DNA from: Capnocytophaga sputigena | Lineage (GTDB): Bacteria > Bacteroidota > Bacteroidia > Flavobacteriales > Flavobacteriaceae | Direction: 5' to 3' | Length of the DNA: 64,000 bases | Assembly (NCBI RefSeq): GCF_900446695.1 | Contig: NZ_UAVP01000003.1 | Location: forward strand, 744,001 to 808,000 | In this document: in pieces, positions 14,561-26,600 of the stretch | Layout: each line of letters opens with the position of its first letter | Position numbering within the stretch: position 1 is the stretch's first letter | The notes under the pieces: model-generated | What the model saw: the letters and a program-made list of their open reading frames with translations, nothing else | Database searches by the model: none | What the model was told of the DNA's origin: nothing | Program-made: the position numbers and the translations under genes

Positions 14561-15163
14561 ATGACTGAAAATCCAACAATTAACCGTCCTGTGCCTATAG
14601 ACGAAGAAGTGTTGTGGGATAAAACCACTACCCTGATGAGTCGCACTAACAAGCACGGGCATATAATGGAAACCAATAAGGCATTTCAGGAAGTATCAGG
14701 CTATACCGAGGCTGAGTTGTATGACCAGCCTCATAGCCTTATCCGCCACCCCGATATGCCCAAAGTAGTATTCAAAATACTGTGGGACAACCTTAAAGGG
14801 CGTAACAACTTCCACGCTATCATCAAGAATCTTTCTAAAAGTGGACGTTATTATTGGGTAATCACCAATTTTCAAATCGTACGTGATGAACACGATGAGA
14901 TTACTGCCTTTGTATCACACCGCAAAGCATTGCCTAAAGCACTCATCAGCGAGCATATAGCCCCTTTGTACGAACGACTCTTAAAGATTGAAAAAGCCAA
15001 TGGTTTGGAAGTAAGCGAACGTTATTTCAACGGTTTTTTAGAAGACCGCAAAACTACCTACGATGCTTTCATCCGTCAGTTGCTCAAAGAAAACGCTGAA
15101 GAAATCAAAGCCTTCTACAACAACGAAAACACTGATAGTTTTTTGAATGATTTGATACAATGA
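14561..15163 (+). CDS. Stand-alone PAS domain protein
   Basis: This 200-residue soluble protein has an Aer-like PAS domain at about residues 20-125, marked by 'NKHGHIMETNKAFQEVSGY', 'SLIRHPDMPKVVFKILWDNL' and 'GRYYWVITNFQIVRDEHDEI'. The 'RHPDMP' and 'YYWVITNF' features occur in PAS domains of aerotaxis and redox sensors. No kinase, methyl-accepting or DNA-binding output domain follows, only a helical tail of about 70 residues. It overlaps the PAP2 gene by four bases, so the two are co-translated. A signalling role is likely but the partner and ligand are unknown. Confidence 0.8.
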   Translation: MTENPTINRPVPIDEEVLWDKTTTLMSRTNKHGHIMETNKAFQEVSGYTEAELYDQPHSLIRHPDMPKVVFKILWDNLKGRNNFHAIIKNLSKSGRYYWVITNFQIVRDEHDEITAFVSHRKALPKALISEHIAPLYERLLKIEKANGLEVSERYFNGFLEDRKTTYDAFIRQLLKENAEEIKAFYNNENTDSFLNDLIQ

Positions 15164-16212
15164 AATACCTTTTATTACTCTTCCTTATTATTTTCCCCCT
15201 CTCCCCTGCCCTTTCGCAGGAAACTGATTCTATTCCTGAAAGTGTATTGGATAGTTTATTTGATAATTTGGAAAAAGGAGGTCTGGAAATGGTTAATACT
15301 AATTATTGTTCATTTAACAGAAGCTACAAAATCAATAAGCACCTCACTTATGAGTACAAAAAACCGCGCTTTGTAGATATCTTCAACAAGATACCGCGTA
15401 ATATAGGAAAATCGGCGGTGGAGATGGTGTCTAAACCAAATTACCCTTACGGATTGGCGGCTATTGGTGCTACTGCGGCACTTATTCCTGCCGACCCTTG
15501 GCTGATTAGAGAAAGTAGAAGTTTGGGTGAGAATTTAGGACTAAATGAAGCGCATACTTATAAGAAATTAGGTTTTTTAAAAATCGTCCCTGCCGATGTA
15601 AATTCTGCTTTATACTTCATAGGGAATGGTACTACTTTTATCATCATCAGTGGGGGGATGGCTACCTATGGACTCATCACAGGTGATTATCGCGCCAAAA
15701 GTACTGCTATGCAGATATTAGAAAGTATTATCGTATCAGGGGCATTTGTGCAACCTATCAAACGACTCACAGGGCGCGAGAGTCCGTTTATTACGGCTAA
15801 CGATGGGCGTTGGCACAGCCATTGGACGTTTGCTCCCAGCTTTAAAGCCTATCAAGAGGATACGCCTCACTACGATGCAATGCCTTCAGGACACCTCACT
15901 ACAGCAATGTCCGCACTTACGGTGATTGCCGAAAACTATCCCGATTACAAATGGATAAAGCCCGTAGGTTACACTGCTTTAGGTTTGATGTGTTACGAGA
16001 TGATGCAAAGTAAAGTACACTGGGCTTCCGATTACCCTATCGCCCTATTCGTGGGGTATATCACTGGTAAAACGATTGCTAACAGACGTATTACTAAAGT
16101 AAAAACAGAAGAAGTAAATGCTCTCAACCCTAAAAAATATCATTGGGAATTTAGCACTTCCAATACTTGGGACGGCTATCAGTTAGTAGGGGTAAATATT
16201 AGATTTAGATAA
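15160..16212 (+). CDS. PAP2-family phosphatase, exported
   Basis: This is a 350-residue membrane or periplasmic acid phosphatase of the PAP2 superfamily, which acts on lipid or nucleotide phosphates. A signal peptide (about residues 1-19, ending SPALSQ) precedes the catalytic region. The three signature motifs are visible: KRLTGRESP (C1, near 204), PSGHLTTAMS (C2, near 242) and SKVHWASDYPIAL (C3, near 289), which contain the catalytic histidines and arginines. A beta-rich C-terminus ends in 'LVGVNIRFR', suggestive of envelope association. The stop codon is in a TAAGAG heptad array followed by a strong bidirectional terminator shared with ric. The exact substrate cannot be told. Confidence 0.85.
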   Translation: MKYLLLLFLIIFPLSPALSQETDSIPESVLDSLFDNLEKGGLEMVNTNYCSFNRSYKINKHLTYEYKKPRFVDIFNKIPRNIGKSAVEMVSKPNYPYGLAAIGATAALIPADPWLIRESRSLGENLGLNEAHTYKKLGFLKIVPADVNSALYFIGNGTTFIIISGGMATYGLITGDYRAKSTAMQILESIIVSGAFVQPIKRLTGRESPFITANDGRWHSHWTFAPSFKAYQEDTPHYDAMPSGHLTTAMSALTVIAENYPDYKWIKPVGYTALGLMCYEMMQSKVHWASDYPIALFVGYITGKTIANRRITKVKTEEVNALNPKKYHWEFSTSNTWDGYQLVGVNIRFR

Positions 16213-16230
16213 GAGGTAAGAGATAAGAAA
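16210..16230. repeat. Heptad array at the end of the PAP2 gene
   Basis: TAAGAGG, TAAGAGA and TAAGAAA. The first TAA is the PAP2 stop codon, and the other two close the remaining frames. Confidence 0.8.
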
Positions 16231-16263
16231 AAAGCTGTTCAGCGGTTGCTGAACAGCTTTTTT
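16228..16263. terminator. Bidirectional terminator between the PAP2 gene and ric
   Basis: A perfect 16-base stem (AAAAAAGCTGTTCAGC paired with GCTGAACAGCTTTTTT) with a 4-base loop serves the converging PAP2 and ric genes. Confidence 0.92.
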
Positions 16264-16268
16264 TGTTA

Positions 16269-16991
16269 TTAGCCTCTTAGTTGTTTTTCTAAAGCGATGG
16301 CTTTAGGGAAAAGGATATTGTTTTCGAGGTGGATATGGCGATTTAAATCGGCTTCAAACTCTTGGAGCATTTGGTAAGTTACTTTGTAAGTGTTGCAAGC
16401 ATCGGCAGGAGGTGTATAGTTGTTAGTAAGTTTTACAATCTCTTCAAAACGCTCACCTTCTACACTGTGTTCGTGCATCATCATAGCTACTGGATTTTCT
16501 ACTGTACCAAAAGGTATTTCGCCAAGAGCCTCACCTGATTGTTGTTTTTTCACAAGATTTTCGATAAAAGGGAAAAGTACATTTTCTTCTTTTACAAAGT
16601 GGGATGCGAGGTCTTGCGCACTCTCATTGAAAATACGATTGATTTCAAAAAGCTCGGGATGACGATCGCCGTGTACACGACATAATTTATCTAAAAATTG
16701 CAAGAGCATAGGAGATTTGTCGCGCACATATTGGTGGTGAATACGTACAATATAGTTAGCCAAAAGGTCGAGAGGCCAATCACGTACATCTACTTCGTTG
16801 CTATTGCCTTTAGGGAGAGCTTCTAATTCGTTGATGAGAGCTTGTTTATCTACGTTTTTTTTGTCGCAAGCCTCGTCTATAGAGCGACCGCCTTTGCAGC
16901 AAAAGTCGATACCGTGTTTTTTAAATATAGCCGCTGTGCGGAAGTCATCGGCAACAATTTCGCCAATGGTTTTGTTTGTTGATATACTCAT
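16269..16991 (-). CDS. ric: Iron-sulfur cluster repair di-iron protein (RIC/ScdA/YtfE)
   Basis: RIC proteins repair iron-sulfur clusters damaged by nitric oxide or oxidants in the cytoplasm. The N-terminal ScdA_N domain (about residues 5-60) contains the characteristic vicinal cysteines in 'KHGIDFCCKGGRS'. The hemerythrin-like domain supplies His and Glu ligands for the di-iron centre in 'RIHHQYVRD', 'HFVKEENVLFP', 'MMHEHSVEGERF' and 'HIHLENNILFP'. The 240-residue length is normal. A minus-strand TATCTTTG lies upstream (17012-17019). The gene converges on the PAP2 gene with a shared terminator. Confidence 0.93.
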   Translation of the reverse strand: MSISTNKTIGEIVADDFRTAAIFKKHGIDFCCKGGRSIDEACDKKNVDKQALINELEALPKGNSNEVDVRDWPLDLLANYIVRIHHQYVRDKSPMLLQFLDKLCRVHGDRHPELFEINRIFNESAQDLASHFVKEENVLFPFIENLVKKQQSGEALGEIPFGTVENPVAMMMHEHSVEGERFEEIVKLTNNYTPPADACNTYKVTYQMLQEFEADLNRHIHLENNILFPKAIALEKQLRG

Positions 16992-17011
16992 AGTGATTTA
17001 AATTTAGGGTG

Positions 17012-17019
17012 CAAAGATA
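17012..17019 (-). promoter_or_regulatory. -7 box of the ric promoter
   Basis: On the minus strand TATCTTTG matches TAnnTTTG, about 20 bases upstream of the ric start. The -33 position reads TTTT at 19 bases. Confidence 0.5.
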
Positions 17020-17295
17020 CAAAAGTATTTTGAATAATAAAAGTGTTTAAAATCTTTTTATTAGATTTGTATAGAAAGTGCCAACAAATAAAAAGGGAAA
17101 AACTATGAAAGTCAAATTTTAACACTATTTAATTTTCAGCAATATTTTAACATTATATTTAGATACTTTGCAATTGAAAAGGTATTTTATTGTATAAAAA
17201 TCAATATAATTAAGATTTTAATGCGTTTTTAGCAGTTAAAAATCATTATTTTTAATAATCCTTTTAAATATTTTTAAATATTTTTTAAGAAAAAG
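17020..17295. other. A/T-rich intergenic stretch without a gene
   Basis: Between the ric promoter and the orphan promoter at 17296 the sequence is strongly A/T-rich with homopolymer runs. I see no plausible coding frame, hairpin or RNA gene here. Confidence 0.5.
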
Positions 17296-17326
17296 TTTGG
17301 TAGTTCATATTTTTGATGTATCTTTG
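17296..17326 (+). promoter_or_regulatory. Orphan Bacteroidota promoter
   Basis: TTTG at 17296-17299 and TATCTTTG at 17319-17326 are separated by exactly 19 bases, the ideal arrangement. No long coding frame follows on the plus strand before the terminator at 17476. Confidence 0.75.
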
Positions 17327-17332
17327 TGCCGT

Positions 17333-17508
17333 CAAGATAAAGAAATGAAAGAAAGAGTGACTTTTTCATAGCCATATAAACCAAAATACAATTGTGTATA
17401 AAAAGTTAAAGCATAAAACAAAAAGTTTTTTTCATAATTTTTATTTTTAAGTTTTCTTTTTTATTATTAAATTCAAAAAGGCTGCCTAGAGATTAGGTAG
17501 CCTTTTTT
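17333..17508 (+). ncRNA. Candidate small RNA (or very small peptide transcript)
   Basis: A consensus promoter (17296-17326) and a strong intrinsic terminator (17476-17508) enclose about 175 bases with no coding frame over nine codons. The only start-like element is an 8-codon frame (MKERVTFS, 17345-17371). The interior is A/T-rich with little other structure. It could be an sRNA, a leader remnant or a micro-peptide transcript. No known RNA family is recognised. The start is inferred from promoter geometry. Confidence 0.5.
17476..17508 (+). terminator. Strong intrinsic terminator of the orphan unit
   Basis: AAAAAGGCTGCCT pairs with AGGTAGCCTTTTT (one G-T pair) around a short loop, followed by T residues. 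Confidence 0.88.
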
Positions 17509-17514
17509 TATAGG

Positions 17515-17535
17515 TAAGAGGTAAGAGATAAGAGA
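17515..17535. repeat. Heptad array between two terminators
   Basis: TAAGAGG, TAAGAGA and TAAGAGA lie between the orphan-unit terminator and the adhesin terminator. Here the array touches no coding sequence, which shows that it is an independent element. Confidence 0.8.
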
Positions 17536-17540
17536 TAAAC

Positions 17541-17572
17541 AAAAAAGCTGCCTTTTTCGGGCAGCTTTTTTT
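17541..17572. terminator. Terminator of the giant adhesin gene
   Basis: AAAAAAGCTGCC and GGGCAGCTTTTTT arms around a T-rich loop, 28 bases past the minus-strand stop codon. It can work in both directions. Confidence 0.85.
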
Positions 17573-17600
17573 GTTTTGTTATGATTTGTTCAATTTATCA

Positions 17601-20600
17601 TTAACGATAGAGGGTGAAGTTACCATTGAATATACGGGTATCAAACTCATCGGTGAGTTCTACGATGTACCAGTAGTCTCCAGTAGGCATATCTCTACCT
17701 TCATACTTACCATCCCAAGCCTCTCCAGCTCTCAAGACTTTGAGGCGACGACCAAAGCGGTCGAAGATTGTAGAACGGATGAACGGATACTTCTCAACGT
17801 GCATAGGAGCCCAAGTGTCGTACACTCCATCACCGTTAGGTGTAAAGAAGTTAGGTATCATTACATCGAAGTATTCTTCATAGAATGTTGCAGAGGCTGT
17901 ACATCCAGAAGCATCGATTACTTGTACATCTACTTTCTTCTTAGTTTTTCCGCTTATTGGGTCTATGTAATCAGGATCGGTGATTTTGAGTTCGTATACA
18001 TTTTTAGTATCGTAATCTTCACCGTTGAATACATAACGATATGGTTTAACACCGTCTTTACCTTCTACTTGCAAGGTATTCACTACTGTAGTAGGAGTTC
18101 TTGTAAGTTTAAGTTTTTCTACTTTATTTACTTCAAAAGTAGTAGGTGTACTTACACAAGTTCTTGTGGTTTGGGTAATAGAATGTTTGTTAGCATACAC
18201 AAGTTCTATAGTTTGAGTTTGAATATTAGTATTCAAATCTGGTGGTGCAATGCGGAATACATTCGTTTGGTTACCCACACCTTTTCCTAAGCTCTTATAA
18301 GCGCCTATTCCGTTGAGTCTATACGTAATCTTATTTACGTCTACTTCATCTTTAAAGCGTACTTCTAACTCAGTATAAGGTTTGTTGTCTTTACAGCTAT
18401 TGATTACCTCGAGATCTACATTTAAATCAGGAGCTGTATCGACGTTGAATATGTAAGTAGGTGACATTGTACAACCTCCATTAGCACTACCATCTTGTAT
18501 TTCTACTCTCCACTCACCTGCGTAAAGACCTGTAGTACGTACGGTGTTAGAAACTACACCTGTTTGTACGTGGTGAGGTGTGCCAGAATTCTTAGGATAT
18601 ATCTTCACATCGTATGGAGGACGTCCACCTTGTACAGTGAACTCGAATGAGGCATCGTGACCTCCATAGCACACTTGCAATTCGGTAGTGCTTGTAACTA
18701 CAGAAATTGTTACTGGTTTAGGTTTGATAATCTCTAAAGTTGTTGTTCTAAGGTTACAGCCCCAAGTATCCATAATTTCATAAGTATAGACACCATCAGG
18801 GAGGTTGTCGAACTTAGGATTATCACTTTGAGGTCCGTATATCTCACCTGTACCATTATTTATCAAGGTGAAGTAATAACTTCCTGAACCACCTGTTATT
18901 GTACCCGATACAGTGATGATACCATCGGTACTGTTGTAGCAAGTGAGGTGTTGTGTAACACTGATAGTTGCTGCAATAGGATCGGGGTCTAACAAGGTTA
19001 CACTAGTAGTACCAGAAGCTACGTTACAACCCCAAGCATCGGTGATGGTGATGTTGTAAGTAAGTGATCCACCTGGAGTACCAGTAGCACTCAATTTGTC
19101 GAACAATACGCTATCGCCATCTAACGCAATGGTTTTTTGACGAGTGATAGCACCACCTTGTATATTCACTGTATAAGGAGCCCAACCACCTGATACGGTA
19201 ACAAGTATCTCACCACGGTTGTTATCGCAAGTTACACTACGTGTTTCTTTAGCGAATACGGTAATAGGATCGCCAGCTTCTACAAGTTCGAAGGTAGCTA
19301 TAGCACTACAACTTGTGAGCGGTGAAGTAGCTTCCACTTTATAGTGACCTGCAGGTAATCCTGTGTGAACAAAAGTACCTGATGGTGATGTTCCTGTGAT
19401 AGGTGTTCCTATAGGTAATGGTGTTATCACATAGTTGAAACCATTTGCTACTTGATCACCATCGGAAAGACGAGTATCGGTAAGCTCTAAGGTGATTTCA
19501 CCTGTACCACCTTTACAAGTGATGCGTTTAGGATCTTTAGCTTCGAGCAATAGAGTGTTAGGTTCTAACACGCTATAGTTAGCCGTTACTTCACAATTGG
19601 TATCAGTATTTCTAGCTCTGATGATGTAGTTACCTGGTTCACTGATTGTAGCAGTCCAAGTAAGTGAATTACGCATTACTGGTGCTGCAATAGTTCCTGG
19701 CCAACCTACTTTAGAGATACTGTACTCTATTGGTTCATTGTTGTAGACAGTAGTTGTACTTACTGTTACACTGAACGATTCGTCCACAGCACAAGTTTTT
19801 GGTTGTGTTTGAACTGCTGTCAAGCTACTCATTATAAGTGTAGCCGAAATTGTTTGTACAGTGGTTGTAGCTGAACATCCATTAGTATCATATACTTCAG
19901 CATAATAGCTGGTAGTAGTGGTGAGGTAGTTAGGCAACTCGTAAGTATACTTAGCTACACCAGCTACTATTGGTTGTTGGTTCACTACATTGCCTGAAGG
20001 AGATTCTTTAAACTCTACACGAGTATAGCTATTAGTTCCTCCTATAACTCCTGACATATCTAAATGGAGTTTAGGGAAAGTAGTTTCACCTGTAGGGAAT
20101 CCACTGCTGTTTATTACACATTCGTAATTTTCTTTAGTAAAGCTATCGGCTACAATATCTATTCTATCAGGTGAAGTAACGTTCACGGTGATAGTAGTTG
20201 TACAACTATAAGCAGACTGAGCCGAGATATAGTAGTCGAATCCTCCTAAAGTAACACCTCTTGAAGGTACTCCAGTAATAGTAACATAGTTCACATTAGG
20301 CGTGATTGTTACACCTGCTGGAGTAGTACCCGAAGTTTTTTCAACTATATTGAAAGTGTAAGGAGCTACATCTACAGGAGTTGCTTTCAAACGTATCGTT
20401 GCTGTTCCACCAGCACAAGTAGGTGTTGAAACTGAAAGTACTTCGAATTGTGGTATTTGCGGAGATACCACGTTGAAGTCCATTACTTTAGCACATTCAG
20501 CTGAAGTGCCAAAAGTAACTTTATCATATACGTGGATGCGATAATTTCCAATACCATAACCTGTGGTGATTGCGTCAGAGTTACCAGTTATATCCTTAGG

Positions 20601-23600
20601 AGATACAACAGTTACAGCACGCTCATCAGGTGTACCTTTATCTACAATTCTATACAATCCTAATTTGTAAGTTCCTGAACCACCTGTAATATTAGTTATA
20701 TTGATAGTAGTGGTAGCAGAACCTCCACAGTACATAGGTGTATGAGAAGCCTTGTACTTAATCATCTCATTTACTTTGAAAGTAGTACTAGTTTCGCAAC
20801 CATTAGCATCACGGAACGAAATAGTGTAAGATGAGGTGTTAGGTGCTAAACGTATAGGCAATGTAGTTTCGGTAGCTACTGTGATATTTTGCCAGTTAGT
20901 AATACCATCAATCTTATATTGATTTTGACCTACTCCTATGGTATTGAATACTACACTTATAGGATAATCGGCATTGTCGTTACAAGAATCGTGTACATTC
21001 ACTTTAGCAATAGATGGTTGAGGATCCATTCCTACTACCAATGTTGTATTTCGTGTACAACCATTGGCATCTCTTACAAATATTTGCCAGTTACCTGATC
21101 CTACATTCTTAGCAGCACCATCAACAGAGTTTGCAAGTGCATTGTCTAAGGCAGTACCTGTAGGAGCTGGAGTAGCCAAATCGTGGTAGTAGTACTGATA
21201 AGGAGCAGTTCCTCCTGCAGCTTCTACCGCTATTCTACCCAAACCTATTGTAGCAGGCTGTTTGCAGTTTGCTAATTTGGTTACTGTAGCAGTAACAGTG
21301 AGCAATGAGGTAGATTTACCTATAGTAAACTCTTTGCTACCCATTGAACAACCACTAGCATCGGTAAAGAGTACAAAGTAACGACCTGCAGGCACACCTT
21401 CTATAGTTACATCTCTACCAACTGCAGGGGTAAATCCAGTTACAGGTATAGAGCCTGTTGTTACTCCTGCCGCAGGACTAGTAAGACCTGGGTGCGTAGG
21501 TGGATAAGTATATATATTATAAGTTATATTGGTAGTACTTGCGTGCCAGTGTTTCAAGTTTACAAATACTTTACCATCATTTGCATCGGCGCAAGTAGTA
21601 GAAGCTACTCCGTTAACGGTTACACTCAATGTAGATTGAGTAGGAACGTGGATATTAGCTTCTTTAGTAAAGGTACAATTTGTATTAGAATCGTACACTA
21701 TAAAGGTATAAGTAACCCCTGGTACTACCCCTGGTGCAGAAGCCGTATAAGTATAAGTAGAGGCTTGTACTACAGTACCATCAGAAAGGGTGGTAGAGAC
21801 TACTGCTCCACCGCGATACCAAATGTGACCATCAGGCATTGTTACTTGTCCTCCGGCTGCTCCATAAGGGATTTGCATACCTTGGTGATATACACTTATG
21901 TATTGACCTTCTCTAATTACTCCACCGGTGTTATCGTATACAGAAACAGCTACTTCACCGGTATTTCCTGCACAACCTATAACGCTTGTTCCACGTACAT
22001 CTAAACCATTGGCTTTAGAATTAACTACGAAGTTGTGAGTATATTTACATCCTTTGGCATCTTCTATTACTATTTGGTAATTACCGATATCCAAATTGTT
22101 GTAAGGTACAATTGTGTTTCGTTGTATATTAGTACTTGATTGTACATCAGCACCGTTTTTCACTAAAGTAAACTTGTACGGAGCTGTACCGCCTAAGGTA
22201 ACTACCGCTTCGGCAGTTGCTAATTGAGTACCTGTAGAAGCACAAGTTATAGGTGTATGAGTAACACTTGCTACCATTGCAGTTACTTCAGAAACTGTAA
22301 AGCCTACTGGCACTGATTTACAAGAGATATTATCTTGTATTGTAATGGTATAAGTACCAGGGTGTAAGCCAGTGATATCGGCTACTGGATGAGGTTGAGT
22401 AGTAAGACCATCGTCTACTAACAAGGTATAAGGAGGTACACCACCTGTTATACTTGTAGGGTTGATGCGTATTTTACCAGTATTAGCACCTGCACAGCTC
22501 ACATCTTCTACAGTAGGAGTTACGGCAAATGAAGGCAATACTACTTTCACTTCTTGTTTGGTAGAAACTACCTCGCAATAATCACCATTTGGCATTTGGT
22601 AACGCACTTTAAAGTAATAGTCACCTTCTACTTTAGTTTTGAACGTAAACACATTACTAGACTGGCTCAAGGTCATACCAGTACCTACTGCAGTAGTAAA
22701 TCCGGTAGTAGGTGTATGGCTCCACAAGAACTCACGTGTACCTGCTTTACCGCCAGTATAAGTAATTTTGAACTCAGCTTCGCTATTTGCCACACAAGTT
22801 AATGGATTGACAGGAGCTACTTGTATGCGCAATGGGTTATCGATTGTATAAGTAGTGCTTGTTTGACAATCAGCACCATCTTTAATTACAAAGTTGTAAG
22901 TACCTGCAGAGAGGTTCTCGAATATATAAGAATTGCTATTAGGTGCCGCATTTTCGAAAGTTGCGCCGCCATCTTTACTAAACTTATATTCGCCATTACC
23001 GCTAGTTGCTTTCAGTTGTAAGCGTCCGCCGTTAGCGCCAGGGAAGCAAGGTTCTAAATCAAGCACTTCCACTTGTAGAGGTTTTGCATCAGGGACTTCG
23101 AGTGTAGCTGTAGCGGTACAGCCGTTAGCATCCTCCACTTGGATAATGTAAGTACCTTTGGTAAGATCAAAGTCGACTTCATTATTATTTGCTATTTTAT
23201 TAGCCGCAGGTGTGCTACCAGTGAGAGGTGAGAAGCTAAATTTGTTGTAAGGTCTCGCACCTCCTGTACCTGTAAAGCGTACAGAAGCATAAGTATTCAA
23301 GCAAGTTACAGGAGCTGTAACAGTAGCTGTAACGGTGAGCGGCACAGGTTTCTTAATCGTATAGTTGATACTTGTTTCACAAGAAGGATCGGAAGTACGA
23401 CGTACATAGAGAGTGCCATTGTTTACAGCGCTCAATCCTGTGATGGTAGCTACACCTTGAGTAGCTGTGATTGGGGTAAGAGTTAATGGTGTCCAAACAG
23501 TAGCCCCAGCCACGTGGTATTGTACTGAAGTACCAGCAGGGTTATCGACTGTTAAACGGATTGAACCATCATCTTTTCCACATTTTTCATCGGTGGCAAC

Positions 23601-26600
23601 GCCACGAACTTTGAAGGCTCTATTACCTTCTACTTTCACTGAAATACCTTCGGTACGAATTGTACATAGTTTTGTAGGTTGTGAAATTACGATATCGTCT
23701 ACCGCTAAATCGCTACCTATAATAGATGCAGCTGTGGTATTTCTAATTTCAAATCGGATACTACTAAAGTTGATGTCAGCGCCATCAAAAGTTACTTCTT
23801 TTTGTACCCAAGAAGCTGTACGTTGCAATTCACCTAAGGATTTTTGTATTCCTTGAGATGGATTTGCAGGGTTATAGAGGCGTATCATCAAGTTAGGGTT
23901 AGCACCACCTACAAAAGAAGGCGGCAACAAGTTGAACAACTTCACAGATACTTTTAAGTCACTGCCTGGTACTATATCATTAATAGTACGGCGATATACA
24001 ACCCCCTCGTTGTTATCAGGGCTTACCCCATTGATAGCTAAATAGCGACCATCGGTAACGCCAGAAGCATCGGAAGGAGGGGTTGTTACCCAGTTGGTTC
24101 CACCGGTAGGCACTTGGCGAGTGATCATATATTGGTTGTCACCCAAGGTAGTAGCACCAGCGGCACAAGTGATAAATATCGACTCGGAATCACAAGTATC
24201 AGCACCTTTACCAAAGTCTTCTTTGAACAAGATATTAGGTGTTGTACCTGTAGCTGAAGCAGGTGTATAGATTGCTTCGATGCTATATATTCCTGGGTTG
24301 AGTGTAAAGACATTAGAGGTACGAGTTTCGCTAAGCGTACCATCGTCTTTTATAATTCTATATTGGTAGTTACCTGAAGGGTTGGCAGTTACTGTAAATG
24401 TACCTTTACCTTCGCAATCGTAGCTCACTGTAGTAGCGGTAACTGTAGGAGGTACTATCGGACGGATAGAGATAGGAATTTCGAGTGTACATTTATTGCT
24501 ATCGCGTACATATACCACACTAGCTGTAGAACCTACCATTAACACAGGGTTAGTGCTATAGGTTACATTGTTGGCACTATATTCATAGCCTTTACCAGTA
24601 CCACCACTCACGTTGTTGATACGCACTTTGTATTGTGAAGGTGTAGCAGTATCACAAGAGATATCTTCTAACACCCCTGCATAAGCGCGCAAAGTGCTTT
24701 CTATACTTTTGATTACGACATTAGGATTTCTATATGTACAAACAGCACTTGCTACAGAACCCATTATTATTTTAATTTCGATTTCGTATCTACCTGCAGT
24801 AAGATCGGAGAAGAAACCTGTACCATTTTCGGTTATAAATGTTTTTCCGCCGAAGCCATCGTATTTATAAAGAGATGTTCTTACGTTCTGTACTGTATTA
24901 TAGGTTACTGAAATCTGACCTGTATTATCGGCAAAACCACAAAGGATATCACGTGTTTTGATGGTATAACCCAAGAAGTTTTCAGGATAAATATCTACTT
25001 CAGGGGTAAGAGCGTGTGCTCCTACATCGTCACGAGCGATGAACACATATTTACCAGGTTGATCGATATGTACATCGGCTTCTACGAAACTTGAACCTAC
25101 AGGGATAGTAGCTACGAAAGCAGAAGCAGGTACACTATTATAATCGGTATAACCATTTTGAACTACACCGTCTATACTCCAAATAGCAAACTTATAAGGT
25201 GTTTTACCTCCTGATGCTTCGAAACGTATAGTACGGAGGTTACAACCTTTCCAAGCCTTAGGTGTTGCTTTGGCAGTAACGGTGATTTTCTTTTCGATTT
25301 TTTGTTTCAATATCAATTTACAAGAATCTGGCAAAGCAGGAGAAGTTACTTCTACTGTATAATCACCAGGTGCTGCAATTGGAACTGCGTATTCAGACTG
25401 AGTGGTATTGACAAATGGCTGGCCGTTTTGGTTTACCACGTTGCCGTACTCATCTTTCAACACATATTTATATGTAATTCCAGCAGTAGCCATTTGTACT
25501 TTGATGAAACCTTGTACAAAGTTAGTTACTGGACCTGAATCTAATATTTGTCCGCTGAGTGAATTAGTGAATACATCAAAATAGAAGTTAGCACTACAAC
25601 CATTAGGGTTGGTTACACGCAAACGGAAATGACCTGCAGCATTGGCTACAAAGGTTCTATTGGAATGTATATCTTCCCAAGCTGAATCATCGACATTAGG
25701 ACAGTTCAAGCTACTTGGGTTAAAACCAGATTTAAGTTTTTGCCATACAAAATTGCTGTCTCTAAAGTTCACCACTATATTGCGTGACGGCTGGTTACAC
25801 AAGATAAAGTGGCTTACCCAGATATTGTTGTCCAAACACAAATCACCACCATTAGATTGAGGTTTGATAGGGTCGGACATATCTTGAGGAGATTGCAATT
25901 GTATTACCTCGGTAGTTGTATAGGTTACACCACCACACACTGCTATTTTCTCTACTTTATAGGTAGCTGTTTGGGTAGCATCTTTATAGGAGAGGTTGAG
26001 CGGGTTAGGTTGTAACACATTGTTCATATACCATTTGTACTCAACAAATCCAGGTGTTGCTTGTATACGGAAGGTATTGATACCTCCTGCACCATCGCTA
26101 CAAACTAACTCGTTACGGATACAGTTTTGCGTAGAGATAGCAATTGTTTTAGAACCTGTGCTAGTTTGCTCAGGAATTGTACAGCCTGTTAAACCACTTA
26201 CATAAGTGAATGAATAGGTAGATGTGAGCAAGTTCATACAAGGTTTACCCACTTCGGCGCAATCGCCATTGAGGGTAAGAGGAATGAGTATAGTTCTCTC
26301 ATCACCACCAGGGGTAACAGAGGCAGCTGGGATATTGAATGTAATTGTATTAGAGGTAGTGGCTATTACCGTAGCTTTAAAGATAGTAGGTCCAGATTTT
26401 GAGAGTATAGGAGTACCTACTGTAACATTAGGGTGATTAGGCAATGTAACTTGCAATGTAGCAGAAGTTACATTGGCAGTACCTTCATTTTTATAACGTA
26501 TGCGATAGTTCAAAGATTCGGTAAGACCTAAATCACGGTTGATAACGTTCGCTGGACTTGCATCATCTACATAATCAGTTTTCACAGCCATTTTCACGGC

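Noticed and set aside
17509-17540. Heptad array plus flanking hairpins as a riboswitch
   Set aside because: The hairpins are simple terminators for two opposite transcripts, and no known riboswitch core or regulated gene follows.
17571-18290. 239-codon open frame on the plus strand opposite the adhesin C-terminus
   Set aside because: It is antisense to the clear type B sorting domain, rich in Tyr/Ser/Cys as expected of a shadow frame, and has no promoter or domain features.
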